Source of the DNA: Udaeobacter sp025935755 | GTDB lineage: Bacteria > Verrucomicrobiota > Verrucomicrobiia > Chthoniobacterales > UBA10450 | DNA: 64,000 nt | Assembly (NCBI GenBank): GCA_036278715.1 | Contig: DASUKN010000050.1 | Location: 28,944 to 92,943, forward strand | Direction of reading: 5' to 3' | Shown here: positions 33,194 through 41,117 of the stretch, piece after piece | Numbering within the stretch: the stretch's first letter is position 1 | Layout of the letters: each line of letters begins with the position of its first letter | Position numbers and translations under genes: made by a program | The notes under the pieces: model-generated | Database searches by the model: none | The model's input: the letters and a program-made list of their open reading frames with translations, nothing else | What the model was told of the DNA's origin: nothing

Positions 33194-34084
33194 ATGAAGA
33201 TCTCGAATTTGATTGTCTACGAACGCCAAACGCGAAACCAAAATCTACCGGTTAACTTCAGCAGGATGCTAGTAGCACTTCGTCTTCGCCGAGCGCTGCA
33301 TACTGCCAGCAGCATACTCTTCGTTGGGTTGGTCGGCCTGTCGTGTCCCGCAGCCTTCGGCGCGAATCCGGCTGAGGAAATGGCCAAGGCAGGAGTGCCG
33401 GGCGGGATCGATCCAAAGGGAAATTCGTGGTTATCGATCCAGAAAAGCATCGAACAATTCGCCCATCCTTCGTTTATCCTTCGACTGTTTCTCAGTCTCA
33501 CCCTCGCAGTTGGTTGCGCATTCGCAATCGCGTGGCACCCGCGTCGCGCATCACTCCGGGACCCGCTGAGGGACTTCGAGGAACGCAAGGCACTCATACT
33601 GCTCGGTGTGGTTGGGGCGGTCGTCGCTGAACTAAGTGGAACCAGCCAAACGCTTGCCTTTGTGATCTTCGGCATAGGCGCCCTCTTGCGATTCAGGACA
33701 CTGCTCGACAATCCAAAACTCACCGGCAAAGCAATCATGGTCGTAGTAGTCGGACTTGCCTGCGGGATGGGATCGTGGGCCATGGCAGTGTTTGTAACTG
33801 CCTTTAGCTGGTTACTGATGTTTTGGCTGGATTCGCACTCGAGCTGTGAGGTAAGAATTCGACTGGACGACACTGAAGATCCCAGACCTGTGTTCGATGC
33901 CGTGCAGTCTCTGCTTATTTCGCATAAGTGCAGGGTTCAAAGTTCTTCCCTGTACGAGGACAAAGGACGGATGGTATTTCTCCTGTATCTCCCCAATGGA
34001 GTAGACCCGACGCGATTGGAACATGAAGTGAGGACGAAGCTGCATAAGAACAGGGTTTCCAAGATCACAGTAGATATCGTCTAA
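33194..34084 (+). CDS. DUF4956-like membrane protein
   Basis: This 296-residue protein begins with a signal or anchor segment (LHTASSILFVGLVGLSCPAAFG; a shorter start at the Met at 33269 is possible). Four further hydrophobic helices follow, including the block ELSGTSQTLAFVIFGIGALLRFRTLLDNPKLTGKAIMVVVVGLACGMGSWAMAV, which matches the FRT/NP.../VGLACG pattern of DUF4956 proteins. The C-terminus (about 215-296) is a soluble ferredoxin-like domain (VRIRLDDTEDPRPVFDAVQSLLISHKCRVQSSS). DUF4956 proteins often neighbour polyphosphate or VTC-type enzymes; here PPK2 is 10 kb away. Function is unknown. Confidence 0.75.
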   Translation: MKISNLIVYERQTRNQNLPVNFSRMLVALRLRRALHTASSILFVGLVGLSCPAAFGANPAEEMAKAGVPGGIDPKGNSWLSIQKSIEQFAHPSFILRLFLSLTLAVGCAFAIAWHPRRASLRDPLRDFEERKALILLGVVGAVVAELSGTSQTLAFVIFGIGALLRFRTLLDNPKLTGKAIMVVVVGLACGMGSWAMAVFVTAFSWLLMFWLDSHSSCEVRIRLDDTEDPRPVFDAVQSLLISHKCRVQSSSLYEDKGRMVFLLYLPNGVDPTRLEHEVRTKLHKNRVSKITVDIV

Positions 34085-34125
34085 GAACTTCATCGTTTTG
34101 CGGGCGTGACCTGAATTTTATCGCG

Positions 34126-34704
34126 ATGCGCAAATGCACGTTCCATGCGGCGATCTTTTTTGCGCTGCTGCTTGCAGCGAATGCTCAAGAAGGACCGAAG
34201 AATTCCGTCATATTGATTATCCGGCATGCGGAAAATCCTGCCGACGGTCACGGTTTGTCACCACGCGGCAAAGAAAGGGCTGAAGCATACAAAAAATACT
34301 TCAAAAACTTTACCGTCGATGGCATCCGTCGGGAACCCCAGGCGGTCCTTGTCGCCGCTGACTCAAAGCAGAGTCATAGGCCGCGTTTAACCGTGACACC
34401 GTTTGCAAAGGCGGCAAACCTGCCGATCGACAACCGCTTTGCCAACAAACAACCCGCTGATCTGGCCGCTGAGCTGCGTGCAAATTACCCGGGCAAGGTC
34501 ATTCTCGTCTGCTGGCATCACGGGCAGATCCCGGCGCTGCTTCGCGCGCTGGGAGCTGCGCCCGAAACACTACTGCCAGGCGGCAAATGGCCAAGAAACG
34601 TCTACGATTGGGTCGTCGTGGTTAGCTTCGATGCGAACGGTCATGTGATTCCCGGGAGCACGAAACGCATTACTGAGCACCTGCTACAGGGAGACTCCCA
34701 ATAA
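34126..34704 (+). CDS. Exported histidine-phosphatase-superfamily protein
   Basis: This 192-residue protein starts with a signal peptide (MRKCTFHAAIFFALLLAANA). It then has the RHG-like catalytic motif ILIIRHAENP with His near residue 34, typical of the branch-2/phosphoglycerate-mutase-like histidine phosphatases, followed by LSPRGKERAEAYKKYFK. A second catalytic His region reads VCWHHGQIPALLRALG. It should remove phosphate from small molecules or phosphosugars in the periplasm. No substrate can be assigned. It follows the DUF4956 gene by 41 bp and precedes the 34788 membrane protein by 83 bp, so these three may be one transcript. Confidence 0.85.
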   Translation: MRKCTFHAAIFFALLLAANAQEGPKNSVILIIRHAENPADGHGLSPRGKERAEAYKKYFKNFTVDGIRREPQAVLVAADSKQSHRPRLTVTPFAKAANLPIDNRFANKQPADLAAELRANYPGKVILVCWHHGQIPALLRALGAAPETLLPGGKWPRNVYDWVVVVSFDANGHVIPGSTKRITEHLLQGDSQ

Positions 34705-34787
34705 CTCGTGAGCATTTGGCAAGTCTAACGACTGAATCTCTTACTTCGCACGAAAACTTACTCACGTTCGACTCAGGAAGTTAGCTT

Positions 34788-35477
34788 ATGCTACAGTCGG
34801 TTGGACCGGAAGGCTATGTAATCAGGAACCTTAATCGAGTGCGCGAGGCCGGTGATACATCTCAGTCCCGATTGGAAGTAATCGAAATTCTCGAAGCATT
34901 TATCCTCGCTCTGGTCGCCGTAGCCACGGCGTGGAGTGGGTATCAGGCGGCGGAATGGGCGGGAAGACGCGCAGAAGATTACGCAAAGGCGAGCAGGCTG
35001 CGTGTCAACGCTGAAGGACTCGCCACCCTGGCAGGACAGGAGCGAATCTACGACAGCGACACGTTCGATAGTTGGCTCGCCGCCAAGCTGGATAACAAAG
35101 CCGAAGCGGCAGATTTCTTCCAGCGGCGCTTCCGAGACGAGTACCGGCCTGCGTTCGCTGCGTGGATGAAAACCGGTCCATTTAATAACGCGCAGGCGCC
35201 TCCCGGCCCGATCTTCATGCCCGAGTATCACAACGCGAAGCATGAGCAGTTCCTGGCGCTCACGAAAGAAGCCGGAGCCATCGCAGACCAGGGAACAAAA
35301 TCGGGAGAAACCGGAGATCAGTATGTACGTATTACGGTTCTTCTGGCGACGGTGCTTTTACTCACAGCTATCGGACAACGGTTCCGTTTCAAATCCGTCC
35401 GTATTCTGTTCATGATTCTGGCCTTGCTATTACTCTGCCTACCATTGTGGCAGTTGCTGATGCTGCCCCGCATTTGA
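34788..35477 (+). CDS. Two-end-anchored membrane protein, paralogue of the 15381 gene
   Basis: This 229-residue protein carries one membrane segment near the N-terminus (LEAFILALVAVATAWSGYQAA) and two at the C-terminus (ITVLLATVLLLTAIGQRF and ILFMILALLLLCLPLWQLL). The middle domain of about 120 residues is helical and contains RRFRDEYRPAFAAWMKTGPFNN. The product of the gene at 15381-16049 has the same layout and comparable central motif. Unlike that gene, no good operator lies just upstream. Function unknown. Confidence 0.8.
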   Translation: MLQSVGPEGYVIRNLNRVREAGDTSQSRLEVIEILEAFILALVAVATAWSGYQAAEWAGRRAEDYAKASRLRVNAEGLATLAGQERIYDSDTFDSWLAAKLDNKAEAADFFQRRFRDEYRPAFAAWMKTGPFNNAQAPPGPIFMPEYHNAKHEQFLALTKEAGAIADQGTKSGETGDQYVRITVLLATVLLLTAIGQRFRFKSVRILFMILALLLLCLPLWQLLMLPRI

Positions 35478-35529
35478 GCAGGGGGCATTGGCATATAGCT
35501 CCCATTCACGTCCTCCGTCCAAAGTCGTA

Positions 35530-35547
35530 CGACTAAAGTCCTATTCC
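35530..35547 (+). promoter_or_regulatory. Recurrent operator upstream of the 35682 lipoprotein/sulfatase genes
   Basis: CGACTAAAGTCCTATTCC, with an extra half-site (CCAAAGTCG) just before it at about 35519-35527. Its centre is about 143 bp before the ATG at 35682. Because no other good copy exists before the sulfatases, this operator may control the unit from 35682 to 40895. Confidence 0.6.
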
Positions 35548-35681
35548 AACAAACCCTCTAAGCCGGCACAATGTGCTCTCGGTGGGCGCTATATCGCGCA
35601 AGCCGAACCGTGAAGCGGTTGGTCTGCGCGGTCACAAGGTGGTCGACGAGACAAGCGCAGCTTTAAAAGGAACCAATAAGA

Positions 35682-36119
35682 ATGAAACAGATACGAACCT
35701 CATTCAACATAGTCAGTGTCATCGCTCTGTTGGCGTTGACGGCCGGTTGCAGCACCACAAGCAGCACCCAGAACAAAGAGAGCATGCTTGTGGCCTCCGG
35801 CTTTAAGGTGATCACTCCCAAGACGGCTGCCCAGCAACAAAAGCTCCAACAGCTTCCGCCGGGCCATGTGGCCATGGTCAACAGGAATGGGAGAACCTAT
35901 TACATTTTCCCGGACGCGGCACATAACCAGGCCTATGTCGGTGGACCAAAAGAGTACCAGGCTTACCAACAACTCCGCGTCGCAAACAATATTGCGAACG
36001 AGAATATCGAGACCGCTGAAATGTACCAGGACGCAGCCATGCAGTGGGGGGCATGGGGTGGTTGGGGCATGGGCTGGGGACCGATGGGAATGGGAGTAGG
36101 GGTCGGGCGGTTCAGATGA
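35682..36119 (+). CDS. Modular lipoprotein, SGFK/YVG domain (member 1)
   Basis: This 145-residue lipoprotein (lipobox LTAGC) contains a domain of about 65 residues beginning SGFKVITPKTAAQQQKLQQL, then LPPGHVAMVNRNGRTYYIFP and ending YVGGPKEYQAYQQL. The same domain is present at 43713 (SGFKTIAVTTPKQQQAVSKL) and 44247 (SGFKVVTVTTAKQKEAVNGL). A glycine/tryptophan/methionine-rich tail with GWGPMGMG follows. The domain probably folds as a small alpha/beta unit in the periplasm. Function unknown. It is the first gene after the operator at 35530 and is 81 bp before the first sulfatase. Confidence 0.75.
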   Translation: MKQIRTSFNIVSVIALLALTAGCSTTSSTQNKESMLVASGFKVITPKTAAQQQKLQQLPPGHVAMVNRNGRTYYIFPDAAHNQAYVGGPKEYQAYQQLRVANNIANENIETAEMYQDAAMQWGAWGGWGMGWGPMGMGVGVGRFR

Positions 36120-36200
36120 GCAATACCCGTAAATTTCATGAGTCACCATTTGATTCAATTATCCCTGCCGGAGCCAAATGAGATAACAAAAGCAAACAAT

Positions 36201-37910
36201 ATGAAACGAAACAAGATTCATAGCAGCTTGTCGTTGCTTATAGCCACGGTTGCATTTTTCAGCGCGGTCGTTCCGACCCAGGCCCAAGACAAGAAACCGA
36301 ATATCCTGTTCATCATGGGCGATGACATCGGTTGGATGCAGCCGAGCATCTATCACCGCGGCCTGATGGTAGGAGAAACACCCAACATCGACCGCGTTGG
36401 AAACGAAGGCGGGATTTTCATGCACTATTATGCCGAGTCGAGCTGCACCGCCGGGCGCACGGCGTTTATTACCGGAATGCATCCGTACCGGGCGGGCATG
36501 CTCCTGCCGCAGTTGCCGGGCGCCATTTCATATCTGCGACCAGGTACACCTTGCATCGCACAGTTCCTGTATAACCTCGGCTACACCACAGGCCAGTTTG
36601 GCAAGAACCATGTCGGCGACAATCCCGACTCGCTCCCGACCGCGCACGGCTTCCAAGAGTTCTGGGGCTATCTCTACCACTTGGACGCAATGCAGCAGGT
36701 AAGCTTCCCGGACATCAACAAGAGCCCGACCGAGCAGGCTATCGTACCACCGTGCAAGATGGTGCCGATCCCCGGAGTGCCGGACGTCCCGGGTGCCATT
36801 GACCCGAAAGACGGCACATGTATGGCCGCTCCGCGTCCGGTCCTCTGGATGAAATCCTCCGACGGCACGGCCAAAAACCAGCAAGGCAAGGACGAAGGTC
36901 CGCTGACTCTGGAGCGCTCGAAGACGGTGGATGAGGAAATCTCTTCCCACGTCGTTGATTGGCTCGATCGTAATGATCCCAAGAAGACCAACAAGCCGTT
37001 CTTCTGCTACTACAATCCGGCGCGCATGCACATCACGACGATGTTCTCGCCGAAGTACGAAGCCATGCTTGGTGTGAAGGGTGGTAAGGACTGGGGCATC
37101 AACGAAGTCGGCATGAAACAGATGGACGATAACATCGGACTGGTGCTTAAGAAGCTCGAGGACATGGGCCAACTGGATAACACGATCGTCGTGTTTACCA
37201 CCGACAACGGCGCTGAGACCCAATCCTTTCCTGACGGAGGTATTACGCCGTTCAAGGGTACGAAGCTGACCACCTGGGAAGGCGGCATGCGCGCTCCCTG
37301 CGTCATCCGCTGGCCGGGCCACGTCAAACCCGGCACGGTGTACAAGGAGATGTTTGCGGCGCTCGACTGGGTTCCGACACTCGTAGAAATTGCCGGCGGC
37401 CCGAAGGGTGATGAGTTGAACAAGCAGATCATGTCCGGCAAATACAAGGGCATCGTCAAGACCAAGCTCGACGGTTTCAGCCAGGTCGACTATCTCACCG
37501 GCAAGTCTGAGAAGTCGGCCCGCGACACGTTCTTCTACTACATGGGGCACATACCTTCGGCAGTGCGGTATAAGAACTGGAAGTTCTACTACACTATGCC
37601 CGCCGAGTCGGCCAGCGGTGGTTTCTTGCCACCCATCCCATACAAATGGACTATGATCCAAAACATCATGCGTGATCCGTTTGAGCAGGCCGTGGGCGCG
37701 GAACAGAAAACCCTGCTATCCGTCGGCGGTGCGTTCGCCGCGGCGAGTACGGCGTACATCTATGACTGGAACATTCTGCCTATCGGCCAACTGCTGTGGG
37801 AGAAGGAATTGATGTCATACAAGGAGTTCCCGCCGCTGCAAGAGGCCGCGAGCTACAACCTCGATCAAATTCTGCAGTCGATTAAGGAGCACAGCAACCC
37901 GAGCCAATAG
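36201..37910 (+). CDS. Exported sulfatase (formylglycine type), first copy
   Basis: I begin at the ATG at 36201 since it opens a signal peptide (MKRNKIHSSLSLLIATVAFF...QAQ); an in-frame ATG at 36138 adds only a tail that overlaps nothing useful. The 569-residue protein is a type I sulfatase: metal-binding NILFIMGDDIG, formylglycine Cys82 in SSCTAGRTAF (the CxAxR version instead of CxPxR), PFFCYYNPARMH, and VVFTTDNGAE. The next gene encodes a sister protein with Cys82 at the same position and a similar signal peptide, so a tandem duplication is likely. Substrate is unknown (a sulfated glycan or sterol ester). A formylglycine-generating enzyme must be encoded elsewhere. Confidence 0.95.
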   Translation: MKRNKIHSSLSLLIATVAFFSAVVPTQAQDKKPNILFIMGDDIGWMQPSIYHRGLMVGETPNIDRVGNEGGIFMHYYAESSCTAGRTAFITGMHPYRAGMLLPQLPGAISYLRPGTPCIAQFLYNLGYTTGQFGKNHVGDNPDSLPTAHGFQEFWGYLYHLDAMQQVSFPDINKSPTEQAIVPPCKMVPIPGVPDVPGAIDPKDGTCMAAPRPVLWMKSSDGTAKNQQGKDEGPLTLERSKTVDEEISSHVVDWLDRNDPKKTNKPFFCYYNPARMHITTMFSPKYEAMLGVKGGKDWGINEVGMKQMDDNIGLVLKKLEDMGQLDNTIVVFTTDNGAETQSFPDGGITPFKGTKLTTWEGGMRAPCVIRWPGHVKPGTVYKEMFAALDWVPTLVEIAGGPKGDELNKQIMSGKYKGIVKTKLDGFSQVDYLTGKSEKSARDTFFYYMGHIPSAVRYKNWKFYYTMPAESASGGFLPPIPYKWTMIQNIMRDPFEQAVGAEQKTLLSVGGAFAAASTAYIYDWNILPIGQLLWEKELMSYKEFPPLQEAASYNLDQILQSIKEHSNPSQ

Positions 37911-37941
37911 GCGATCGCCGTTCCAGGATTGATAACGAGGT

Positions 37942-37967
37942 CGGGCGGCCCGAAAACGGGCCGCCCG
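37942..37967 (+). terminator. Strong hairpin after the first sulfatase
   Basis: A perfect 11-bp GC stem CGGGCGGCCCG / CGGGCCGCCCG with an AAAA loop stands 31 bp after the stop of the first sulfatase. The bases after it are CTTCCTCTC, so the T-run is weak. It may be an attenuator or mRNA-stabilising hairpin more than a complete terminator, given that the sister sulfatase follows on the same strand. Confidence 0.6.
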
Positions 37968-38165
37968 CTTCCTCTCACCAAATCAACATATACATACGAT
38001 TGGAGAAGAATCATAAGAACCCTATCATTGGTCGCGGTAATGAAGTTGGCGTCGTTAATGACTGCCGGGGTTAGCGGAGAGGGCGATTTTACAGCTGCAA
38101 CGACAGCCCAAATTTTCTGAGTCGCTTAACGAAATCAAATCAAAACAGCAACAGAAGAACAGACA

Positions 38166-39806
38166 ATGAAACGAAACTTAATTGATAACAGTTTGTGGCT
38201 GCTTATAGGGACCGCTGCGTTTTTCAGCGCCGTCGCTCCAGCCCAGGCCCAAGAAAAAAAACCAAACATCCTTTTCATCATGGGAGATGACATTGGGATG
38301 TGGAATATTGGCGCCTACCATCGTGGCATGATGGCCGGGCGGACACCGAATCTCGACAAGCTGGCCAAGGAAGGCATGCTGTTCACCGACTATTACGCCG
38401 AGGCCAGTTGCACGGCGGGTCGAGCGAACTTTATCATGGGCGAACTGCCTATTCGCACTGGCATGACGACGGTCGGCCAGGCAGGTGCCAAAATAGGGAT
38501 CCCGGCGGAGGCTTGCACCATTGCTACTGCCCTGAAAGCTCAAGGTTATGCCACGGGCCAGTTCGGCAAAAACCACCTCGGCGATCTCAACGAATTCCTG
38601 CCTACGGTCCATGGGTTCGATGAGTTCTTCGGGTATCTCTACCACCTCGACGCGATGGAAGACCCGGCGCATCCCAACTATCCGCAGGATCTATTGGATA
38701 AGGTCGGCCCGCGCAACATGGTTCATTCCTGGGCGACCGACACAGATGACGCCACCGTGATGCCGCGGTGGGGCAAAATCGGCAAACAGAAGATCGAGGA
38801 TGCCGGCACGCTTTATCCAGAACGGATGAAAACCGTGGATAACGAGATTCGCGACTTAGCCTTGAAGTTCATCGACAAGGCCAAGGGAGACAACAAGCCA
38901 TTCTTTGTCTGGCTCAACCCGACGCGTATGCACATCGTAACGCATCTTTCAGACAAGTACGAGAAGATGCGCAATGCGGAGAATGGCTGGTCTGAAGAAG
39001 AAGCCGGGATGGCTCAGCTCGATGACGACGTCGGTTTGGTGATGCAACACCTGAAGGATATGGGTGTTGACGAGAACACCATCGTCGTCTTCAGCACCGA
39101 CAACGGCACCGAGCTATTCACATGGCCTGATGGCGGAACGACACCATTCGCGCAATCCAAGGGCACGGTCATGGAAGGCGGCTTTCGCGTGCCCTGCATC
39201 CTGCGCTGGCCTGGCCACGTCCCGGCCGATTCCGTGCAGAACGGCATCTTCTCCGGTCTCGATTGGTTTCCTACCTTTCTTGCCGCAGCTGGTAATCCCA
39301 ACATTACTGACCAGTTGCTTAAGGGTGTCAAACTTGGCGACAAGACGTACAAGAATCATCTGGACGGCTACAATCAACTGGATCTAATCACCGGCAAGAC
39401 CACCAAGTCCGCGCGTCACGAAATCTTCTATCTTGGGGAAAGCACGGTCGGCGCGGTTCGCATCGATGATTACAAATATCGTTTCGTTGACCAGCCGCGC
39501 GGCTGGCTTGGCGAGAAAACGGCCGTCGACGTGCCTTACCTGATAAACCTGCGCCTCGACCCGTTCGAGCGGCAGGGTTGGCCTAACGACGGAACAAAGG
39601 AAGGAGCGCAGCAATACTTTGACTGGTTCAAGTTCCAATTCTGGCGTTTTGTGTTTGTCCAGCAGGTGATGGCCAAGGAACTCCAGACGTTCCTCGATTT
39701 TCCGCCGATGCAGAGAGGTGCAAGCTTCAACCTTGACGCGGTGAAAGCGGAGATGGCGAAACGAATGCAACAGGCGGAGGCGGCAGCTAAAGGTACCGGC
39801 CAGTAA
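38166..39806 (+). CDS. Exported sulfatase (formylglycine type), second copy
   Basis: This 546-residue protein is the sister of the sulfatase at 36201. It shares the signal peptide pattern (LLIGTAAFFSAVAPAQAQE), NILFIMGDDIGMW, Cys82 in SCTAGRANFIMG (CxAxR motif), PFFVWLNPTRMHI, VVFSTDNGTEL, and the C-terminal QLDLITGKTTKSARHEIFYL. The copies are clearly similar over their whole length, but the second is shorter at the C-terminus and lacks a loop of roughly 30 residues. It probably acts on a related sulfate ester in the periplasm. The 255-bp gap after the first copy holds a hairpin and no gene. It is 64 bp before the HAD phosphatase gene. Confidence 0.95.
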   Translation: MKRNLIDNSLWLLIGTAAFFSAVAPAQAQEKKPNILFIMGDDIGMWNIGAYHRGMMAGRTPNLDKLAKEGMLFTDYYAEASCTAGRANFIMGELPIRTGMTTVGQAGAKIGIPAEACTIATALKAQGYATGQFGKNHLGDLNEFLPTVHGFDEFFGYLYHLDAMEDPAHPNYPQDLLDKVGPRNMVHSWATDTDDATVMPRWGKIGKQKIEDAGTLYPERMKTVDNEIRDLALKFIDKAKGDNKPFFVWLNPTRMHIVTHLSDKYEKMRNAENGWSEEEAGMAQLDDDVGLVMQHLKDMGVDENTIVVFSTDNGTELFTWPDGGTTPFAQSKGTVMEGGFRVPCILRWPGHVPADSVQNGIFSGLDWFPTFLAAAGNPNITDQLLKGVKLGDKTYKNHLDGYNQLDLITGKTTKSARHEIFYLGESTVGAVRIDDYKYRFVDQPRGWLGEKTAVDVPYLINLRLDPFERQGWPNDGTKEGAQQYFDWFKFQFWRFVFVQQVMAKELQTFLDFPPMQRGASFNLDAVKAEMAKRMQQAEAAAKGTGQ

Positions 39807-39869
39807 CACAGAATCTCATGCTCGGCACACCGGCAATGAGTCGTCCGCCTTCACGGGAATAAAGAGAAT

Positions 39870-40895
39870 ATGTTGAATCGAAACCGTTCGCTAACACTTG
39901 TTAGTCTCTTTGCGCTAACATTTCCTTTCCTCGCACCAGTCGTTCACGCTGAGGATCCACTTGCTTCATGGAATGACGGGTCGGCCAAACAGGCAATTGT
40001 CGACTTCGTGAAGGTAACTACCACTCAAGGTAGTCCGCAGTTTGTTGCGCCGGAGGAGCGCATCGCAGCCTTCGATCAGGATGGAACACTTTGGGTTGAG
40101 CATCCGATGTACACGCAGGTCACCTACTGCTTCGAGCGCGTGCCGGCGCTGGTTAAGCAAAAGCCCGAACTCAAGAACAAGGAACCGTTCAAAACGGTAC
40201 TGTCGGGCAACCGTGAAGCCATGGCGAAACTCTCGACCAATCAACTTGTCGAAATTCTGGCCGCCACCCTCAGCGGCATGAGTGTGGATGAGTTCAAAGC
40301 CGAAGCGAAAAGGTGGCTTGGTGAAGCGAAAGATCCGCGCTGGAAGCGCTCCTACACTGAGCTGACTTATCAGCCCATGCAAGAGCTGTTGGGTTATCTG
40401 CGCGCTAACGGATACAAAACTTACATCGTTACTGGTGGTGGACAGGATTTTGTGCGCGTCTATGCGAATCAGACGTATGGGATTCCACCGGAACAAGTGG
40501 TCGGCACGGCTGGCGAAACAAAGTTCGGATATGACAACAGTGGTAAACCGTTCCTTACCAAACAGCCAAAACTCGTGCTTAACGACAACAACGCTGGCAA
40601 ACCTGAGGGCATCTATTTGATGATCGGCCGGCGGCCTTACGCAGCATTCGGTAACTCGACCGGCGACAGACAGATGCTCGAATACACAAAGGCGGGCGAC
40701 GGCGCGCGACTGGCAATGCTCGTTTTGCACGACGATGCAGAGCGCGAATATGCGTATGGCCCCGCAGAAAGTTTGCCCGACACTAAAGTCGGCACATTCA
40801 CGCAGGCACTTTATGACGAGGCGCAGAAGAACGGTTGGACCGTGATCAGCATGAAGAATGATTGGAAAGTGATCTTTCCTTTCGAACGTAAGTGA
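39870..40895 (+). CDS. Exported HAD-family phosphatase
   Basis: This 341-residue protein has a signal peptide (SLTLVSLFALTFPFLAPVVHA). The haloacid-dehalogenase fold follows: motif I AAFDQDGTLW near residue 69 (Asp nucleophile and Asp acid), motif II IVTGGGQDF near residue 188, Lys region KPKLVLNDNN and motif IV AAFGNSTGDRQM. A helical cap (about 100-175) lies between motifs I and II. It likely removes phosphate from a small periplasmic substrate. Together with the two sulfatases upstream and DUF1254 it suggests an enzyme set that strips sulfate and phosphate from an imported or surface polymer. The stop is followed by the operator at 41061. Confidence 0.93.
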   Translation: MLNRNRSLTLVSLFALTFPFLAPVVHAEDPLASWNDGSAKQAIVDFVKVTTTQGSPQFVAPEERIAAFDQDGTLWVEHPMYTQVTYCFERVPALVKQKPELKNKEPFKTVLSGNREAMAKLSTNQLVEILAATLSGMSVDEFKAEAKRWLGEAKDPRWKRSYTELTYQPMQELLGYLRANGYKTYIVTGGGQDFVRVYANQTYGIPPEQVVGTAGETKFGYDNSGKPFLTKQPKLVLNDNNAGKPEGIYLMIGRRPYAAFGNSTGDRQMLEYTKAGDGARLAMLVLHDDAEREYAYGPAESLPDTKVGTFTQALYDEAQKNGWTVISMKNDWKVIFPFERK

Positions 40896-41060
40896 GTCTG
40901 CCGGGCGGACATTTGCTGCACTGTTTCAGGCCAAAATCTTCGCGTGTTGCCGAGATTTCGTCCTTCTTCTCCTTCGTCCTCGATTCCGGGTATTTCGATT
41001 GCGAGAACGACGACGAGGAAGAATCGGTTGCGGCGTAGGCCCCGCCGCTTCTCCAAGTTG

Positions 41061-41078
41061 CCCTAAAGTCTTATAGCC
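41061..41078 (+). promoter_or_regulatory. Recurrent operator upstream of the 840-residue repeat protein
   Basis: CCCTAAAGTCTTATAGCC, differing from the consensus by a single C-to-T in the core. Its centre is about 49 bp before the ATG at 41118. Confidence 0.6.
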
Positions 41079-41117
41079 AACGACACCGCCGGTATGCCAT
41101 AATCCGCTTCCTGCTCT

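Noticed and set aside
36528..37661. A 377-residue frame on the minus strand opposite the first sulfatase.
   Set aside because: It is a shadow of the sulfatase codons, with an arginine/histidine-rich composition. The sulfatase frame has all the expected motifs.
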